Program-made: the position numbers and the translations under genes
From: Bacillota bacterium
GTDB taxonomy: Bacteria; Bacillota; UBA4882; UBA8346
NCBI GenBank assembly: GCA_023402395.1
Contig: JAEYGI010000040.1
Coordinates: 434,001-498,000, forward strand
Direction of reading: 5' to 3'
DNA length: 64,000 nucleotides
Shown: positions 1 through 9,324 of the stretch, in pieces
Layout of the letters: each line of letters begins with the position of its first letter
How positions within the stretch are numbered: the stretch's first letter is position 1
Notes under the pieces: model-generated
Told to the model about the DNA's origin: nothing
Seen by the model: the letters and a program-made list of their open reading frames with translations, nothing else
Databases searched by the model: none

Positions 1-494
1 ATGAGATTACCGAGCGGAACAAGGGAACCGACGATTTGATTTTGGTGGGAATCCGGACCCGGGGCGTTCCGCTGGCGAACCGGCTGGCGGAGTTCATCCG
101 CGAACATGAGGGAGCCCAGATTCCCGTGGGAATGCTGGATATCACGTTTTACCGGGATGATCTCTCGCTAATCTCGCCGCAGCCGGTTTTGCATCGAACC
201 GAGATCCCGGTGAAGATCACCAACCAGAAACTGATTTTGGTGGACGATGTCCTATTTACGGGACGGACGGTCCGGGCCGGCCTGGATGCGCTGATGGACC
301 TGGGGCGGGCCGCCTGCATTCAGTTGGCGGTCTTGATCGACCGGGGGCATCGCGAACTTCCGATCCGCGCCGACTATGTCGGCAAGAACGTCCCCACTTC
401 CACCCGGGAAGTGGTTCATGTCAAACTCAAAGAGATTGACGGCGAAGATTGCGTGGTCATCTCCGAAAACGAATCAACGGCAGAATCCCTTTAA
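1..494 (+). CDS. pyrR: PyrR, pyrimidine operon regulator / uracil phosphoribosyltransferase (5' partial)
   Basis: RNA-binding attenuation protein of the pyrimidine operon that also has uracil phosphoribosyltransferase activity in this family. The reading frame is open from base 3 (EITERNKG..., which aligns with the HEMIERNKG region of Bacillus PyrR), so the first 20-odd residues lie outside the window. The PRPP-binding signature VILVDDVL-type is visible as LILVDDVLFTGRTVRAG, followed by the PyrR-typical DRGHRELPIRADYVGKN. It is the first visible gene of the pyr operon, 300 bp ahead of pyrB. A PyrR-type attenuator begins at its stop codon, which supports autoregulated control of the downstream genes. 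Identity is near certain; only the start is missing. Confidence 0.97.
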   Translation, partial: EITERNKGTDDLILVGIRTRGVPLANRLAEFIREHEGAQIPVGMLDITFYRDDLSLISPQPVLHRTEIPVKITNQKLILVDDVLFTGRTVRAGLDALMDLGRAACIQLAVLIDRGHRELPIRADYVGKNVPTSTREVVHVKLKEIDGEDCVVISENESTAESL

Positions 495-564
495 ACTGGC
501 TCCGTGAAGCGGTAAAGGGAGGAACGGTCTGACAAAACTCCTCCCCGCCGCGGGAGGTTTTTTT
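488..564 (+). promoter_or_regulatory. PyrR-type transcription attenuator between pyrR and pyrB
   Basis: Three mutually exclusive stems can be drawn. CCCTTTA (488-494) pairs with TAAAGGG (513-519); above it a GCT/AGC stem (499-501/508-510) closes the hexaloop CCGTGA, which fits the CNGNGA loop of known PyrR binding sites. GGGAGG (517-522) can instead pair with CCTCCC (540-545) as an antiterminator. CCTCCC also pairs with a second GGGAGG (552-557) to make a terminator with a T run. PyrR-UMP binding to the first hairpin would release the terminator. The flanking bases of the binding hairpin diverge from the Bacillus consensus, so PyrR binding is inferred. Confidence 0.85.
540..564 (+). terminator. 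Intrinsic terminator of the pyr attenuator
   Basis: CCTCCC (540-545) and GGGAGG (552-557) form a GC-rich stem with a 6-nt loop, followed directly by seven T residues (558-564). It competes with the upstream copy of GGGAGG at 517-522. Confidence 0.88.
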
Positions 565-589
565 ATGGGACAAGCGGAGATTTTACTAT

Positions 590-674
590 ATCGGATGAAG
601 TAAGTTTCTAATATAAAATTTGCATTCTTAAAGCCGAATGCAAATAAATCAAATCGGAATTTACTTCATCCGAT
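590..674 (+). repeat. Long inverted repeat with nested hairpin, pyrR-pyrB spacer
   Basis: Perfect 14-bp arms ATCGGATGAAGTAA (590-603) and TTACTTCATCCGAT (661-674) enclose a second perfect hairpin, TTTGCATTC (619-627) with GAATGCAAA (636-644). The spacer is AT-rich and has no open reading frame of note. The nested cruciform form resembles a small miniature inverted-repeat element or a structured leader RNA. I cannot tell which from one copy. Confidence 0.7.
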
Positions 675-684
675 TACATCTGAA

Positions 685-774
685 ATAAGTTGAATTAAAT
701 TCATTAATTTTCCATCATGGCCGGCATTAAGGACATGATGTATAGATGTATATCAGAAATTCAATTCAACTTAT
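685..774 (+). repeat. Second inverted repeat just upstream of pyrB
   Basis: Perfect 12-bp arms ATAAGTTGAATT (685-696) and AATTCAACTTAT (763-774) flank a 66-bp interior. The right arm ends 24 bp before the pyrB start, so the structure would sit on the pyrB 5' leader if transcription reads through the attenuator. Confidence 0.65.
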
Positions 775-798
775 ATAATTAAACTGGGGCGATGAAAA

Positions 799-1740
799 AT
801 GAGCAAATTGCCGAAAGACCTTCTCGGACTGCGGGAGTTGTCCGCGGAGCAGATCGAGTTGATTTTGGACACGGCCACCGCCTGCAAGGATATTTTCAGC
901 CGGGATCTGAAGAAGGTGCCGACCTTGCGGGGCAAGACCGTGGTCACCCTGTTCTTTGAACCGAGCACCCGGACCCGGACTTCGTTTGAGATCGCCGGGA
1001 AATGGATGAGCGCTGACGTGGTCAACCTGACGGTCTCCTCCAGCAGCGTGGCCAAGGGGGAAAGTTTCGTGGACACCGCCCGGACCATTGAGGCCATGGG
1101 CGTGGACCTGATCGTCATCCGGCACTCTCTGGGCGGAACCCCGAAGCTGCTGGCGGATTCGGTGGCCTCGCACGTCATCAACGCCGGGGACGGGGCGCAC
1201 GAGCATCCGACTCAAGGGCTGCTGGATCTGTTCACCATCCGCGAGAAAAAAGGGAAGATCGCCGGGCTGAACGTGGTCATTGTCGGCGATATCCTGCACA
1301 GCCGGGTCGCCAAGTCGAATATCTACGGCCTGACCAAGCTGGGCGCCAAGGTTACGGTGGTCGGACCGCCGACTCTGATTCCGCAGGGCATCCGGGAGTT
1401 GGGGGTGATGGTGGAAACCGATCTAGACAAGGCATTGGAGGGCGCCGATGTAGTGAACATCCTCCGGATTCAGCTGGAGCGGCAGACCAAAGCGTATTTT
1501 CCGACCTTGAAAGAGTATTCCAAGCTGTTCGGGGTCAATCTCGCCCGCGTCAATCAAGCGGGCTCCAATCTGCTGGTGATGCATCCCGGCCCCGCCAACC
1601 TCGGAGTCGAGATCAGCGAAGAAGTCTCGGTCCACGGACAATCGGTCATTACCGAGCAAGTGACCAACGGAGTGGCGGTCCGGATGGCGTTGTTGTACCT
1701 GTTAACCGGAGGAGGCGCTAAAGATGAAATATTGCATTAA
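799..1740 (+). CDS. pyrB: Aspartate carbamoyltransferase, catalytic chain
   Basis: Condenses carbamoyl phosphate and aspartate to N-carbamoyl-aspartate, the committed step of pyrimidine synthesis. The 313-aa length fits stand-alone bacterial catalytic chains. Visible signatures are the carbamoyl-phosphate loop STRTRTSFE (about residue 56), the HEHPTQGLLD substrate motif near residue 135 and the MHPGPANLG loop near residue 265. No pyrI regulatory chain follows, as in other Bacillota. The ATG is preceded by a modest GGGGCGATG ribosome site. The 3' end overlaps pyrC by 17 bp, indicating translational coupling. Confidence 0.97.
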   Translation: MSKLPKDLLGLRELSAEQIELILDTATACKDIFSRDLKKVPTLRGKTVVTLFFEPSTRTRTSFEIAGKWMSADVVNLTVSSSSVAKGESFVDTARTIEAMGVDLIVIRHSLGGTPKLLADSVASHVINAGDGAHEHPTQGLLDLFTIREKKGKIAGLNVVIVGDILHSRVAKSNIYGLTKLGAKVTVVGPPTLIPQGIRELGVMVETDLDKALEGADVVNILRIQLERQTKAYFPTLKEYSKLFGVNLARVNQAGSNLLVMHPGPANLGVEISEEVSVHGQSVITEQVTNGVAVRMALLYLLTGGGAKDEILH

Positions 1741-3013
1741 AGGCGGGGAGATCATTGACCCGGCCGGAGGATATCTGGGATCTGGGGATATTTTGATTGA
1801 CGGCGGCCAGGTAGCGGCTATCGGACGCGAACTGCCGGCGGAAGGCGCGGAGATCATTATGGCGGCCGGAAAGATCGTCTATCCCGGACTGATCGATCTC
1901 CATACCCATTTGCGGGAGCCGGGCCGGGAGGATGAAGAAACCATTGCTACCGGAACCAAAGCGGCGGTCAAAGGCGGTTTCACCGGCGTAGCCTGCATGG
2001 CCAATACCGACCCGGTGGCTGATAGCCCGGTGGTTATTGAATATATATTAAAGAAAGCCAGGGAGAGCGGCTGGGCTAGGGTTTATCCGGTCGGGGCCAT
2101 CACCAAGGGACTGCGCGGCGAGGAATTGGCGGAGTTGGGCGAGATGGCGGCTGCGGGCGCGGTGGCTTTTTCCGATGACGGCAAGACCATCACTAATCCG
2201 GCGGTGCTGCGGTCGGCGATGGAATATTCGACCTTGTTCCAGCGGCCGCTGCTGCTGCACGAGGAAGACCCGAAACTGGCCGGGGACGGCGTGATGCACG
2301 AAGGATACTGGTCAACCGTGCTCGGCCTGCCGGGGATTCCGGCCGTGGCCGAAGACGTGATCACCGCCAGAGACCTGCTCCTGGCCGGACACACCGGGGC
2401 CAGGGTTCATTTTTGTCATGTCAGCACCCGTCACAGCGTGGAGATGATTCGCCGCGCCAAGCAGGAAGGAATCGCGGTCAGCGCCGAGGCCACGCCGCAT
2501 CACCTCTGCCTGACCGACCAATTGATCGAGAGCTACAATCCGGTATTCCGGGTCAGCCCGCCCCTGCGCTCCCCCGAACATCAGGAGGCGTTGCGCCGCG
2601 GCTTGCAGGACGGGACGATCGATGTCATTGCCACCGATCATGCGCCGCACAGCCAGGAGGAGAAGCATCGCGAATTTTCGCTGGCGCCGACCGGCATGAT
2701 CGGGCTGGAAACAGCCCTGGCCGTAATCTGGACTGACCTGGTCCAAACCGGCTGGCTGTCCAAGGAACAACTAGTCGAGAAGCTGGCGGCGGCGCCGGCC
2801 CGCATCCTCGGCATCGCCGGCGGACGGCTCCGGCCGGGAGACCCGGCGGATCTGGTCATTTTTGACCCGAACGCCGAATGGGAAGTGTCCGCCGCCGATT
2901 TCGTCTCCAAATCCAAAAACTCTCCTTTCCTGGGGAGGCGTTTAAAAGGAAAAGTTGAATCAGTCTGGATTCATGGAAATTTAAAATATCACGGGCAGAA
3001 ATTTGTTGAATAA
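1724..3013 (+). CDS. pyrC: Dihydroorotase
   Basis: Zinc amidohydrolase that cyclises carbamoyl-aspartate to dihydroorotate. At 429 aa it is the type I, Bacillus-like enzyme. Seen in order: the metal site HTHLREPG, the FSDDGKTI segment typical of this class, HVST with a metal His, and ATDHAPHS carrying the catalytic Asp. The start ATG at 1724 lies inside the pyrB 3' end behind the ribosome site GGAGGCG. It is followed by a 100-bp gap before carA, longer than other gaps in the operon. Confidence 0.97.
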   Translation: MKYCIKGGEIIDPAGGYLGSGDILIDGGQVAAIGRELPAEGAEIIMAAGKIVYPGLIDLHTHLREPGREDEETIATGTKAAVKGGFTGVACMANTDPVADSPVVIEYILKKARESGWARVYPVGAITKGLRGEELAELGEMAAAGAVAFSDDGKTITNPAVLRSAMEYSTLFQRPLLLHEEDPKLAGDGVMHEGYWSTVLGLPGIPAVAEDVITARDLLLAGHTGARVHFCHVSTRHSVEMIRRAKQEGIAVSAEATPHHLCLTDQLIESYNPVFRVSPPLRSPEHQEALRRGLQDGTIDVIATDHAPHSQEEKHREFSLAPTGMIGLETALAVIWTDLVQTGWLSKEQLVEKLAAAPARILGIAGGRLRPGDPADLVIFDPNAEWEVSAADFVSKSKNSPFLGRRLKGKVESVWIHGNLKYHGQKFVE

Positions 3014-3114
3014 ATATAGCAATCATATGTATATTTATGATACAATAACCGGTGAACGGAACCCAACTGTTTAACAGGTTTTTTGTCACAAGGGGAAGAC
3101 TGGAGGACAACCAA

Positions 3115-4182
3115 ATGAAACAGGCTCGATTGGTTCTAGAGGACGGTACGGTTTTTTACGGCCAATCATTCGGAGCCCCCGTCGAGATCGGCGGCGAAGT
3201 GGTCTTTAATACGGGCATGACCGGTTATCAGGAGATTTTGACCGATCCGTCCTACAGCGGACAGATCGTTACCATGACCTACCCGCTGATCGGTAACTAC
3301 GGCATCAATTCGGAAGATAACGAGTCGGCCCGTCCGCAGGCCCGGGGGTTTATTGTCAAGGAAATCTGCGACCACCCCAGCAATTGGCGGAATGAGCTCA
3401 GCCTCGATCAATTCCTGAAGAAATATGAAATTCCCGGAATCGCCGGGCTGGACACCCGGGCGCTAACCAAGCGGTTGCGAAATAAAGGGACCATGCGGGG
3501 GCTTCTTACTTGCTCCGCTGATTCCGAAGCGGCCCTGCTGGAGCGGGTGGCGGCGATCCCTGATCTCTCCGGCCAGGATTTTATCAAGGATGTAACCACC
3601 GATCATGTTTATACAGTGGGTGACGGCCCGCGGCATGTGGTGCTGGTCGACTTCGGGGCCAAGGGGAACATCATCTGCTGCCTGGTGAATCGCGGCTGCA
3701 AAGTGACAGTAGTTCCTTGCGATACTTCCGCTCAGGCAATTTTGGATTTGAAACCCAACGGGATTATGCTGACCAACGGCCCTGGCGACCCCAAGGATGT
3801 GCCTTACGCGGTCAAAGCGGTTCAGGAACTGCGCGGCCGGCTTCCGATCTTCGGTATTTGCCTGGGCCACCAGATCATCGGCCTCGCCCTGGGCGGTGAT
3901 ACCTATAAATTGAAGTTCGGCCATCGCGGCGGCAACCATCCGGTCAAGAATTTGATCACCGGCAAGGTGACCATTACCTCGCAGAACCACGGTTTTGCGG
4001 TCCGGCCCGATTCTTTGGATCCCGAGGAAGTTATCGTTTCGCATCTCAATGTCAACGATGGCACGGTGGAAGGGCTGCGCCACCGCAGATTGCCGATCTT
4101 TTCGGTCCAATACCATCCCGAAGCGTGCCCCGGGCCGACCGATTCCGAATATTTATTCGAAGAATTTGTATCCTGCCTGTAA
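3115..4182 (+). CDS. carA: Carbamoyl phosphate synthase small (glutaminase) subunit
   Basis: Releases ammonia from glutamine and channels it to CarB. The N-terminal domain is typical (LEDGTVFYGQSFGAP). The C-terminal class I glutaminase has the nucleophile elbow GICLGHQI and the His/Glu pair in QYHPEA. The frame is open from 3052, but ATG 3115 with GGAGGACAA just upstream matches the family N-terminus, giving 355 aa. A short dyad with a T run (AACCCAACTGTTTAACAGG then T6, about 3058-3083) precedes it and could act as a weak terminator, although this is not convincing. Confidence 0.96.
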   Translation: MKQARLVLEDGTVFYGQSFGAPVEIGGEVVFNTGMTGYQEILTDPSYSGQIVTMTYPLIGNYGINSEDNESARPQARGFIVKEICDHPSNWRNELSLDQFLKKYEIPGIAGLDTRALTKRLRNKGTMRGLLTCSADSEAALLERVAAIPDLSGQDFIKDVTTDHVYTVGDGPRHVVLVDFGAKGNIICCLVNRGCKVTVVPCDTSAQAILDLKPNGIMLTNGPGDPKDVPYAVKAVQELRGRLPIFGICLGHQIIGLALGGDTYKLKFGHRGGNHPVKNLITGKVTITSQNHGFAVRPDSLDPEEVIVSHLNVNDGTVEGLRHRRLPIFSVQYHPEACPGPTDSEYLFEEFVSCL

Positions 4183-4234
4183 TCGCGGTGATTCAGGCTT
4201 TCAATCGTACTTCTAGACAAGCGGGTGACAATCG

Positions 4235-7200
4235 ATGCCTTTGGATAAGACGTTAAAGAAAGTAATGGTGATCGGCTCCGGTCCGATCATCATCGGCCAG
4301 GCGGCGGAGTTCGACTATGCCGGAACGCAGGCTTGCCGCTCCCTGAAGGAAGAAGGGATCGCGGTGGTCCTGGTCAATTCCAATCCGGCGACGATCATGA
4401 CTGACGCCAATATGGCCGACCGGGTTTACATCGAGCCGCTCACCGTGGACTCGGTGCGCCAGATCATTGCCAAGGAGCGGCCGGATGGGCTGCTGCCGAC
4501 CCTGGGCGGGCAAGTCGGACTCAATCTGGCGGTAAAACTGGCGGAAGCCGGGGTATTGGATGAGTTCAAGGTCAGACTGCTCGGCACGCCGTTGATGGCG
4601 ATCAAGAAAGCCGAGGACCGGCAATTGTTTAAACAAACCATGCTGGAAATCGGAGAGCCGATCCCGGAGAGCGCAATCGTCTCCAAACTGCAAGAAGCGT
4701 TGGATTTCGCCGGTTGCGTTGGCTATCCGCTAATCATTCGTCCCGCGTATACCATGGGCGGGACCGGCGGCGGGATTGCCCACGACCGCGCCGAATTGGA
4801 AGAGGTCGTCATCCGGGGCCTGACCTTAAGCCCCATTACCCAGGTGCTGCTGGAACAATCGGTGGCGGGATGCAAGGAGATCGAGTACGAAGTGATGCGG
4901 GACGCCAACAATAGTTGCATCACGGTCTGTAATATGGAAAATCTCGATCCGGTGGGCATTCATACCGGGGATAGCATCGTGGTCGCACCTAGCCAAACCT
5001 TGGCCGACCGGGAGTACCAGATGCTCCGGGCCGCTTCGCTGAAGATCATCCGGGCTTTGGGGATTGAGGGCGGATGCAACGTGCAGTATGCGCTGGATCC
5101 CCATAGTTTCAAATACTATGTCATTGAGGTCAACCCCAGGGTCAGTCGGTCGAGCGCCCTAGCGTCCAAGGCCACCGGATACCCCATTGCCAAGGTGGCG
5201 GCCAAGATCGCCATCGGACTTCATCTCGACGAGATTACCAACGCGGTCACTGGGAAAACCTATGCTTCGTTCGAACCGGCCTTGGACTACGTGGTGATGA
5301 AGATTCCCCGTTGGCCGTTTGACAAGTTCAATCTGGCCGACCGGACCCTGGGAACTCAGATGAAGGCCACCGGAGAAGTTATGTCCATTGATCGTTCACT
5401 GGAGTCGGCGTTATTGAAAGCCATCCGGTCGCTGGAGATCGGTCAATACGGCTTATGCCTTCCCGGCGCGTCGGAGCTGCCCGCCGCCGAGTTGGAACGG
5501 TTGATCGTCGCCGCCGATGACCGGCGCCTGTTCTTCCTGGCCGAGGCGTTGCGGCGGGGCTACGGTATCGACGACCTGAACCAGCGCACCAAGGTGGACC
5601 GGTTCTTCCTGCAAAAGCTCCTCAACATAGTGACCATGGAACGGGAACTGGAAAGCAAAGGATTTCGGGATGTCGAGCTGCTGACCGCAGCCAAGCGGAT
5701 GGGCTTCGCCGACCGGGAGATTGCCCGGCTCTGCGGCGCCGCCGAAGAGGCGGTCCGTCAGTTCCGTTACGAGAGTAAACTGCGGCCGGTCTATAAAATG
5801 GTCGATACCTGCGCTGCGGAGTTCGAGGCGGCCACACCGTATTTTTATTCCTGTTATGACCAGGAGAATGAAGCCATCCCCACCGGCAGGCGGAAAATCG
5901 CTGTAATCGGTTCGGGCCCGATCCGGATCGGGCAAGGAATCGAGTTTGACTACTGCAGCGTCCACTCGGTCTGGGCTTTGAAACAAGCCGGGATCGAGGC
6001 GATTATTATCAATAACAATCCGGAAACGGTCAGCACCGACTTTGACACCGGTGACCGGCTCTATTTCGAGCCGCTGACCGTCGAGGACGTGCTGCACATT
6101 CTGGAGCTTGAACAACCAGAGGGCGTCATTGTCCAGTTCGGCGGTCAGACCGCCATCAACCTCGCGGCCAAGCTGCAGGGGGCCGGTATCCGGATCCTGG
6201 GAACCTCGGTCGATTCCATCGACTTGGCCGAGGATCGGAAACGCTTCGACAAATTGCTGCTGGATTTGGAGATTCCCAAGCCGGCCGGCCGAACCGTAGT
6301 CTCGTTGGAGGAAGCGCTGGAGGTGGCCGATGAAATCGGATTTCCGGTGCTGGTCAGGCCGTCGTATGTATTGGGCGGCCGGGCCATGGAGATCGTATAT
6401 AATAACGATGAGCTTCGCAATTACCTGACCTATGCCGTCAAAGCCGCCCCGGAGCATCCGGTCCTGGTGGACCGGTATGTGTCGGGCCGGGAATGTGAGG
6501 TTGACGCCATCTGTGATGGGACCAACGTCATGATTCCCGGCATCATGGAGCATCTGGAACGTGCCGGCGTTCACTCCGGCGATTCGATCGCCATTTATCC
6601 CAGCCAGCATCTGAGCCTGGCCGAACAGGAGAAGATTCTCAGCTTCACCCTGAAATTGGCCAAGGCGTTGCGGGTGGTCGGATTGATCAATATCCAGTTC
6701 GTGCTCTCGGAGAACGAGGTGTACTGTATTGAGGTCAATCCCCGCTCCAGCCGGACCGTGCCCTATATGAGCAAGATCACCGGAATCGCCATGGTGCAGG
6801 TGGCGACCAGGGCCATTTTGGGACAATCCATTCACGATCAGGGATATGCCGGCGGGCTGTGGCCGGAGACCAAACTGATCGCGGTGAAGGCGCCGGTCTT
6901 CTCCTTCTCCAAGCTGACCCAGGTCGATATCTCGCTGGGACCGGAGATGAAATCCACCGGCGAGGTCATGGGGGTTGACCGCAGTTATCCAGGGGCGTTG
7001 TACAAGGCGTTCGCCGCCGCCGGCTATAACTTGCCTCAGGGCGGAACCATCCTGGCCACCCTGGCGGACCGGGATAAGGCCGAAGCGTTGCCCTTGTTGA
7101 AAAAGCTCTCTGAACGCGGTTTCAAAATCATGGCCACCATGGGGACTGCCGCTTATCTCCGGGTAAGAGGGGTTCCTGTGACCAAGCTGAACAAGATTGA

Positions 7201-7465
7201 CGAGGAGTCGCCTAATATCCTCGATGCGATTAAAAACGGGGAGATTCAGTTGCTGGTCAACACCATCACCCGGGGGAAAGAGCCGGAACGGGACGGGTTC
7301 AAGATCCGACGGATGGCGGTGGAGCACAATATTCCCTGTCTGACCTCGCTGGATACGGTAACCGCCTTTCTACAGGTCCTGCTGGCGCTGGAGGAAGGGA
7401 AAGAACCCAATATTGTCCTGCCGATCCAGGATTTCCGGGATTACCGGAATAAACAGATTATTTAA
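4235..7465 (+). CDS. carB: Carbamoyl phosphate synthase large subunit
   Basis: Makes carbamoyl phosphate from bicarbonate, ammonia and two ATP for pyrimidine (and possibly arginine) synthesis. The 1,076-aa length is full size. Two homologous ATP-grasp halves are visible, each opening with a GSGPIxIGQ motif (near residues 9 and about 555), each with a GGQ substrate loop and an ExNPR metal motif (VIEVNPRVSRSSAL; CIEVNPRSSRTVPY). A C-terminal allosteric MGS-like domain ends the protein. Long open frames on the opposite strand here are composition artefacts. Start ATG 4235 has AGCGGGTGA upstream. Confidence 0.98.
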   Translation: MPLDKTLKKVMVIGSGPIIIGQAAEFDYAGTQACRSLKEEGIAVVLVNSNPATIMTDANMADRVYIEPLTVDSVRQIIAKERPDGLLPTLGGQVGLNLAVKLAEAGVLDEFKVRLLGTPLMAIKKAEDRQLFKQTMLEIGEPIPESAIVSKLQEALDFAGCVGYPLIIRPAYTMGGTGGGIAHDRAELEEVVIRGLTLSPITQVLLEQSVAGCKEIEYEVMRDANNSCITVCNMENLDPVGIHTGDSIVVAPSQTLADREYQMLRAASLKIIRALGIEGGCNVQYALDPHSFKYYVIEVNPRVSRSSALASKATGYPIAKVAAKIAIGLHLDEITNAVTGKTYASFEPALDYVVMKIPRWPFDKFNLADRTLGTQMKATGEVMSIDRSLESALLKAIRSLEIGQYGLCLPGASELPAAELERLIVAADDRRLFFLAEALRRGYGIDDLNQRTKVDRFFLQKLLNIVTMERELESKGFRDVELLTAAKRMGFADREIARLCGAAEEAVRQFRYESKLRPVYKMVDTCAAEFEAATPYFYSCYDQENEAIPTGRRKIAVIGSGPIRIGQGIEFDYCSVHSVWALKQAGIEAIIINNNPETVSTDFDTGDRLYFEPLTVEDVLHILELEQPEGVIVQFGGQTAINLAAKLQGAGIRILGTSVDSIDLAEDRKRFDKLLLDLEIPKPAGRTVVSLEEALEVADEIGFPVLVRPSYVLGGRAMEIVYNNDELRNYLTYAVKAAPEHPVLVDRYVSGRECEVDAICDGTNVMIPGIMEHLERAGVHSGDSIAIYPSQHLSLAEQEKILSFTLKLAKALRVVGLINIQFVLSENEVYCIEVNPRSSRTVPYMSKITGIAMVQVATRAILGQSIHDQGYAGGLWPETKLIAVKAPVFSFSKLTQVDISLGPEMKSTGEVMGVDRSYPGALYKAFAAAGYNLPQGGTILATLADRDKAEALPLLKKLSERGFKIMATMGTAAYLRVRGVPVTKLNKIDEESPNILDAIKNGEIQLLVNTITRGKEPERDGFKIRRMAVEHNIPCLTSLDTVTAFLQVLLALEEGKEPNIVLPIQDFRDYRNKQII

Positions 7466-7510
7466 CCAGTAAAAAATTTGGGCTTTGCCCTTCAAAGAGA
7501 GGCTTTTGGT

Positions 7511-8296
7511 GTGATAGCGGTTCGAGCATTAATTCAAGAGGCCAGGATCCTGGCTCCCGGCTATTACGGCCTGTGGCTCAATGCGCCGGAGATCGCCGCA
7601 GCGGCGATTCCCGGGCAGTTTATTCAAGTCCGGACCGGTGACGGCGAGGCCACCGATCCGTTGCTGCCCCGGCCGATCAGCATCTACCGGATCGACCGGG
7701 AGACTGGAACCATCGCGCTACTTTTCAAGGCCATCGGGAAAGGCACCCGGATTTTGGCCGGGAAACGGACCGGGGAATTGCTGTCGATCTACGGCCCGCT
7801 GGGTAACGGCTTTCAGATCCCGGCCGATCGGAAACGGATCGCCCTGATCGCTGGCGGCATCGGTATGCCGCCCCTTTATTGCCTGGCCGCCGATCTCCGC
7901 GTCCACCGGCCCGGCCCGGAGATGGTTCTGTTTTACGGAGGCCGGAGCCGTCGGGACTTGTTGGAGTTGGATCAGTGGGAAAACCTCGGTATCGAGGTCA
8001 TGGCCGCCACGGAGGATGGAAGTTTTGGAACCAACGGGTTGGTGACCAATGTCTTTGAAGAAAGGCACTGGCATCAGCCTTATGATTACCTGGTCGCCTG
8101 CGGCCCGAATCCGATGCTGATGGCGGTCCAGCGCCTGGCCGCGGCTGAGGGGATTCCGGGGTTGCTATCGTTGGAAGCCTATATGGCTTGTGGCGTCGGA
8201 GCCTGTCTGGGTTGTTCCTGCCGGACCAACCGGGGTTACCGGCGGGTCTGCGTTGACGGTCCCGTATTTTCACTGGGCGAGGTGACGTTGGAATGA
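7511..8296 (+). CDS. pyrK: Dihydroorotate dehydrogenase electron transfer subunit
   Basis: FAD and [2Fe-2S] subunit that passes electrons from PyrD to NAD+. It shows ferredoxin-reductase-type FAD binding (RPISIYR), the nucleotide loop GGIGMPPLY and a C-terminal cluster-binding set ACGVGACLGCSCR...RVCVDGPVF with four spaced cysteines. I start at GTG 7511 because AAAGAGAGG ends 8 nt upstream; an earlier TTG at 7478 lacks a ribosome site. The product is 261 aa. It overlaps pyrD by 4 bp (ATGA), as expected for subunits of one complex. Its presence shows the class 1B, NAD-linked enzyme, common in anaerobic Bacillota. Confidence 0.96.
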   Translation: MIAVRALIQEARILAPGYYGLWLNAPEIAAAAIPGQFIQVRTGDGEATDPLLPRPISIYRIDRETGTIALLFKAIGKGTRILAGKRTGELLSIYGPLGNGFQIPADRKRIALIAGGIGMPPLYCLAADLRVHRPGPEMVLFYGGRSRRDLLELDQWENLGIEVMAATEDGSFGTNGLVTNVFEERHWHQPYDYLVACGPNPMLMAVQRLAAAEGIPGLLSLEAYMACGVGACLGCSCRTNRGYRRVCVDGPVFSLGEVTLE

Positions 8297-9213
8297 CCGA
8301 ACCCAACCTTCAGGTAAATTTAGCCGGATTGGTACTAGCCAATCCGGTTCTGCCCGCCTCCGGGACCTATGGGTACGGCCGGGAATATCTGCCCTTTCTT
8401 AATCCCGAGATTTTCGGCGCGGTAGTTACCAAGGGCGTCTCCCTTGAAGCCTGGCCCGGTAATCCGCCGCCCCGGGTGTTTGAGACTCCATCGGGAATGT
8501 TGAATGCCATCGGGCTTCAGAATCCGGGAGTGGAGTCCTTTATTGCCGAGGCCCTGCCGTTTTTACGGCAGTACCGGGTGCCGGTGATCGTCAATGTGGT
8601 CGGGAAGACTATCCCAGAGTACGCGGGAGTCGTCGAACAACTGACCGGATATCCGGAGATCGCCGGTTTTGAGGTCAATATCTCCTGTCCCAACGTGAAG
8701 GAAGGCGGGATCGCCTTTGGAACCGATCCCGAGATGGCGGCGGCGGTGACCGGAGCGGTCCGCCGGGTGACCGGCAAACCGCTGATTGTGAAACTTTCGC
8801 CCAATGTCACCGATATTACGCGAATCGCGGTCCGGGTCGTCGCTGCGGGCGCCGACTGTCTGAGCCTCATCAATACCCTGCTCGGCATGGCCATCGATAT
8901 CCGGCGGCGTCGGCCGGTATTGGGAAACACGGTGGGCGGGCTTTCCGGGCCGGCCATTAAGCCGGTGGCGCTGCGTATGGTATGGCAGGTTCATCAGGCC
9001 GTGTCGGTGCCGTTGATTGGCATGGGCGGAATCGCGACCGCCGCCGACGCCCTGGAGTTCATTATGGCCGGAGCCTCAGCGGTGGCCATCGGCACCGGGA
9101 CTTTTCACGATCCGACAACTCCGGTTCAGGTGAAGGCAGGAATCCGGGATTTCCTCGTTGAAAATGGAATCAAGGACCTGAAGGATCTGATCGGCGCCGC
9201 GCACCGGTCATGA
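8293..9213 (+). CDS. pyrD: Dihydroorotate dehydrogenase, class 1B catalytic subunit
   Basis: FMN enzyme oxidising dihydroorotate to orotate. The length (306 aa) and motifs fit class 1: PASGTYGYG at the start, NAIGLQNPG, the catalytic Cys segment EVNISCPN, KLSPN and a C-terminal GMGGI phosphate loop. Its start overlaps the pyrK stop. The next gene is pyrE after 112 bp. In the Bacillus operon pyrF lies between pyrD and pyrE; here the space is empty. Confidence 0.97.
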   Translation: MTEPNLQVNLAGLVLANPVLPASGTYGYGREYLPFLNPEIFGAVVTKGVSLEAWPGNPPPRVFETPSGMLNAIGLQNPGVESFIAEALPFLRQYRVPVIVNVVGKTIPEYAGVVEQLTGYPEIAGFEVNISCPNVKEGGIAFGTDPEMAAAVTGAVRRVTGKPLIVKLSPNVTDITRIAVRVVAAGADCLSLINTLLGMAIDIRRRRPVLGNTVGGLSGPAIKPVALRMVWQVHQAVSVPLIGMGGIATAADALEFIMAGASAVAIGTGTFHDPTTPVQVKAGIRDFLVENGIKDLKDLIGAAHRS

Positions 9214-9324
9214 ATTGATCACGACCGGCAGGTTTGAGCTGATTGAAGATTGAATAAGTTATAGTACGGTCGTTCTCGAAATTCAGATCTTGATGATGTC
9301 TTCAAAGCGACAAGGAGGAACCTG

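Noticed and set aside
3058..3083. Second pyr attenuator before carA
   Set aside because: The dyad is short and imperfect, and no PyrR-type loop or competing antiterminator was found.
5453..7327. 624-aa open frame on the minus strand inside carB
   Set aside because: It is a shadow of the GC-rich carB coding sequence, has no ribosome site and encodes a low-complexity His/Asp/Gln-rich product. The carB frame has all family motifs.
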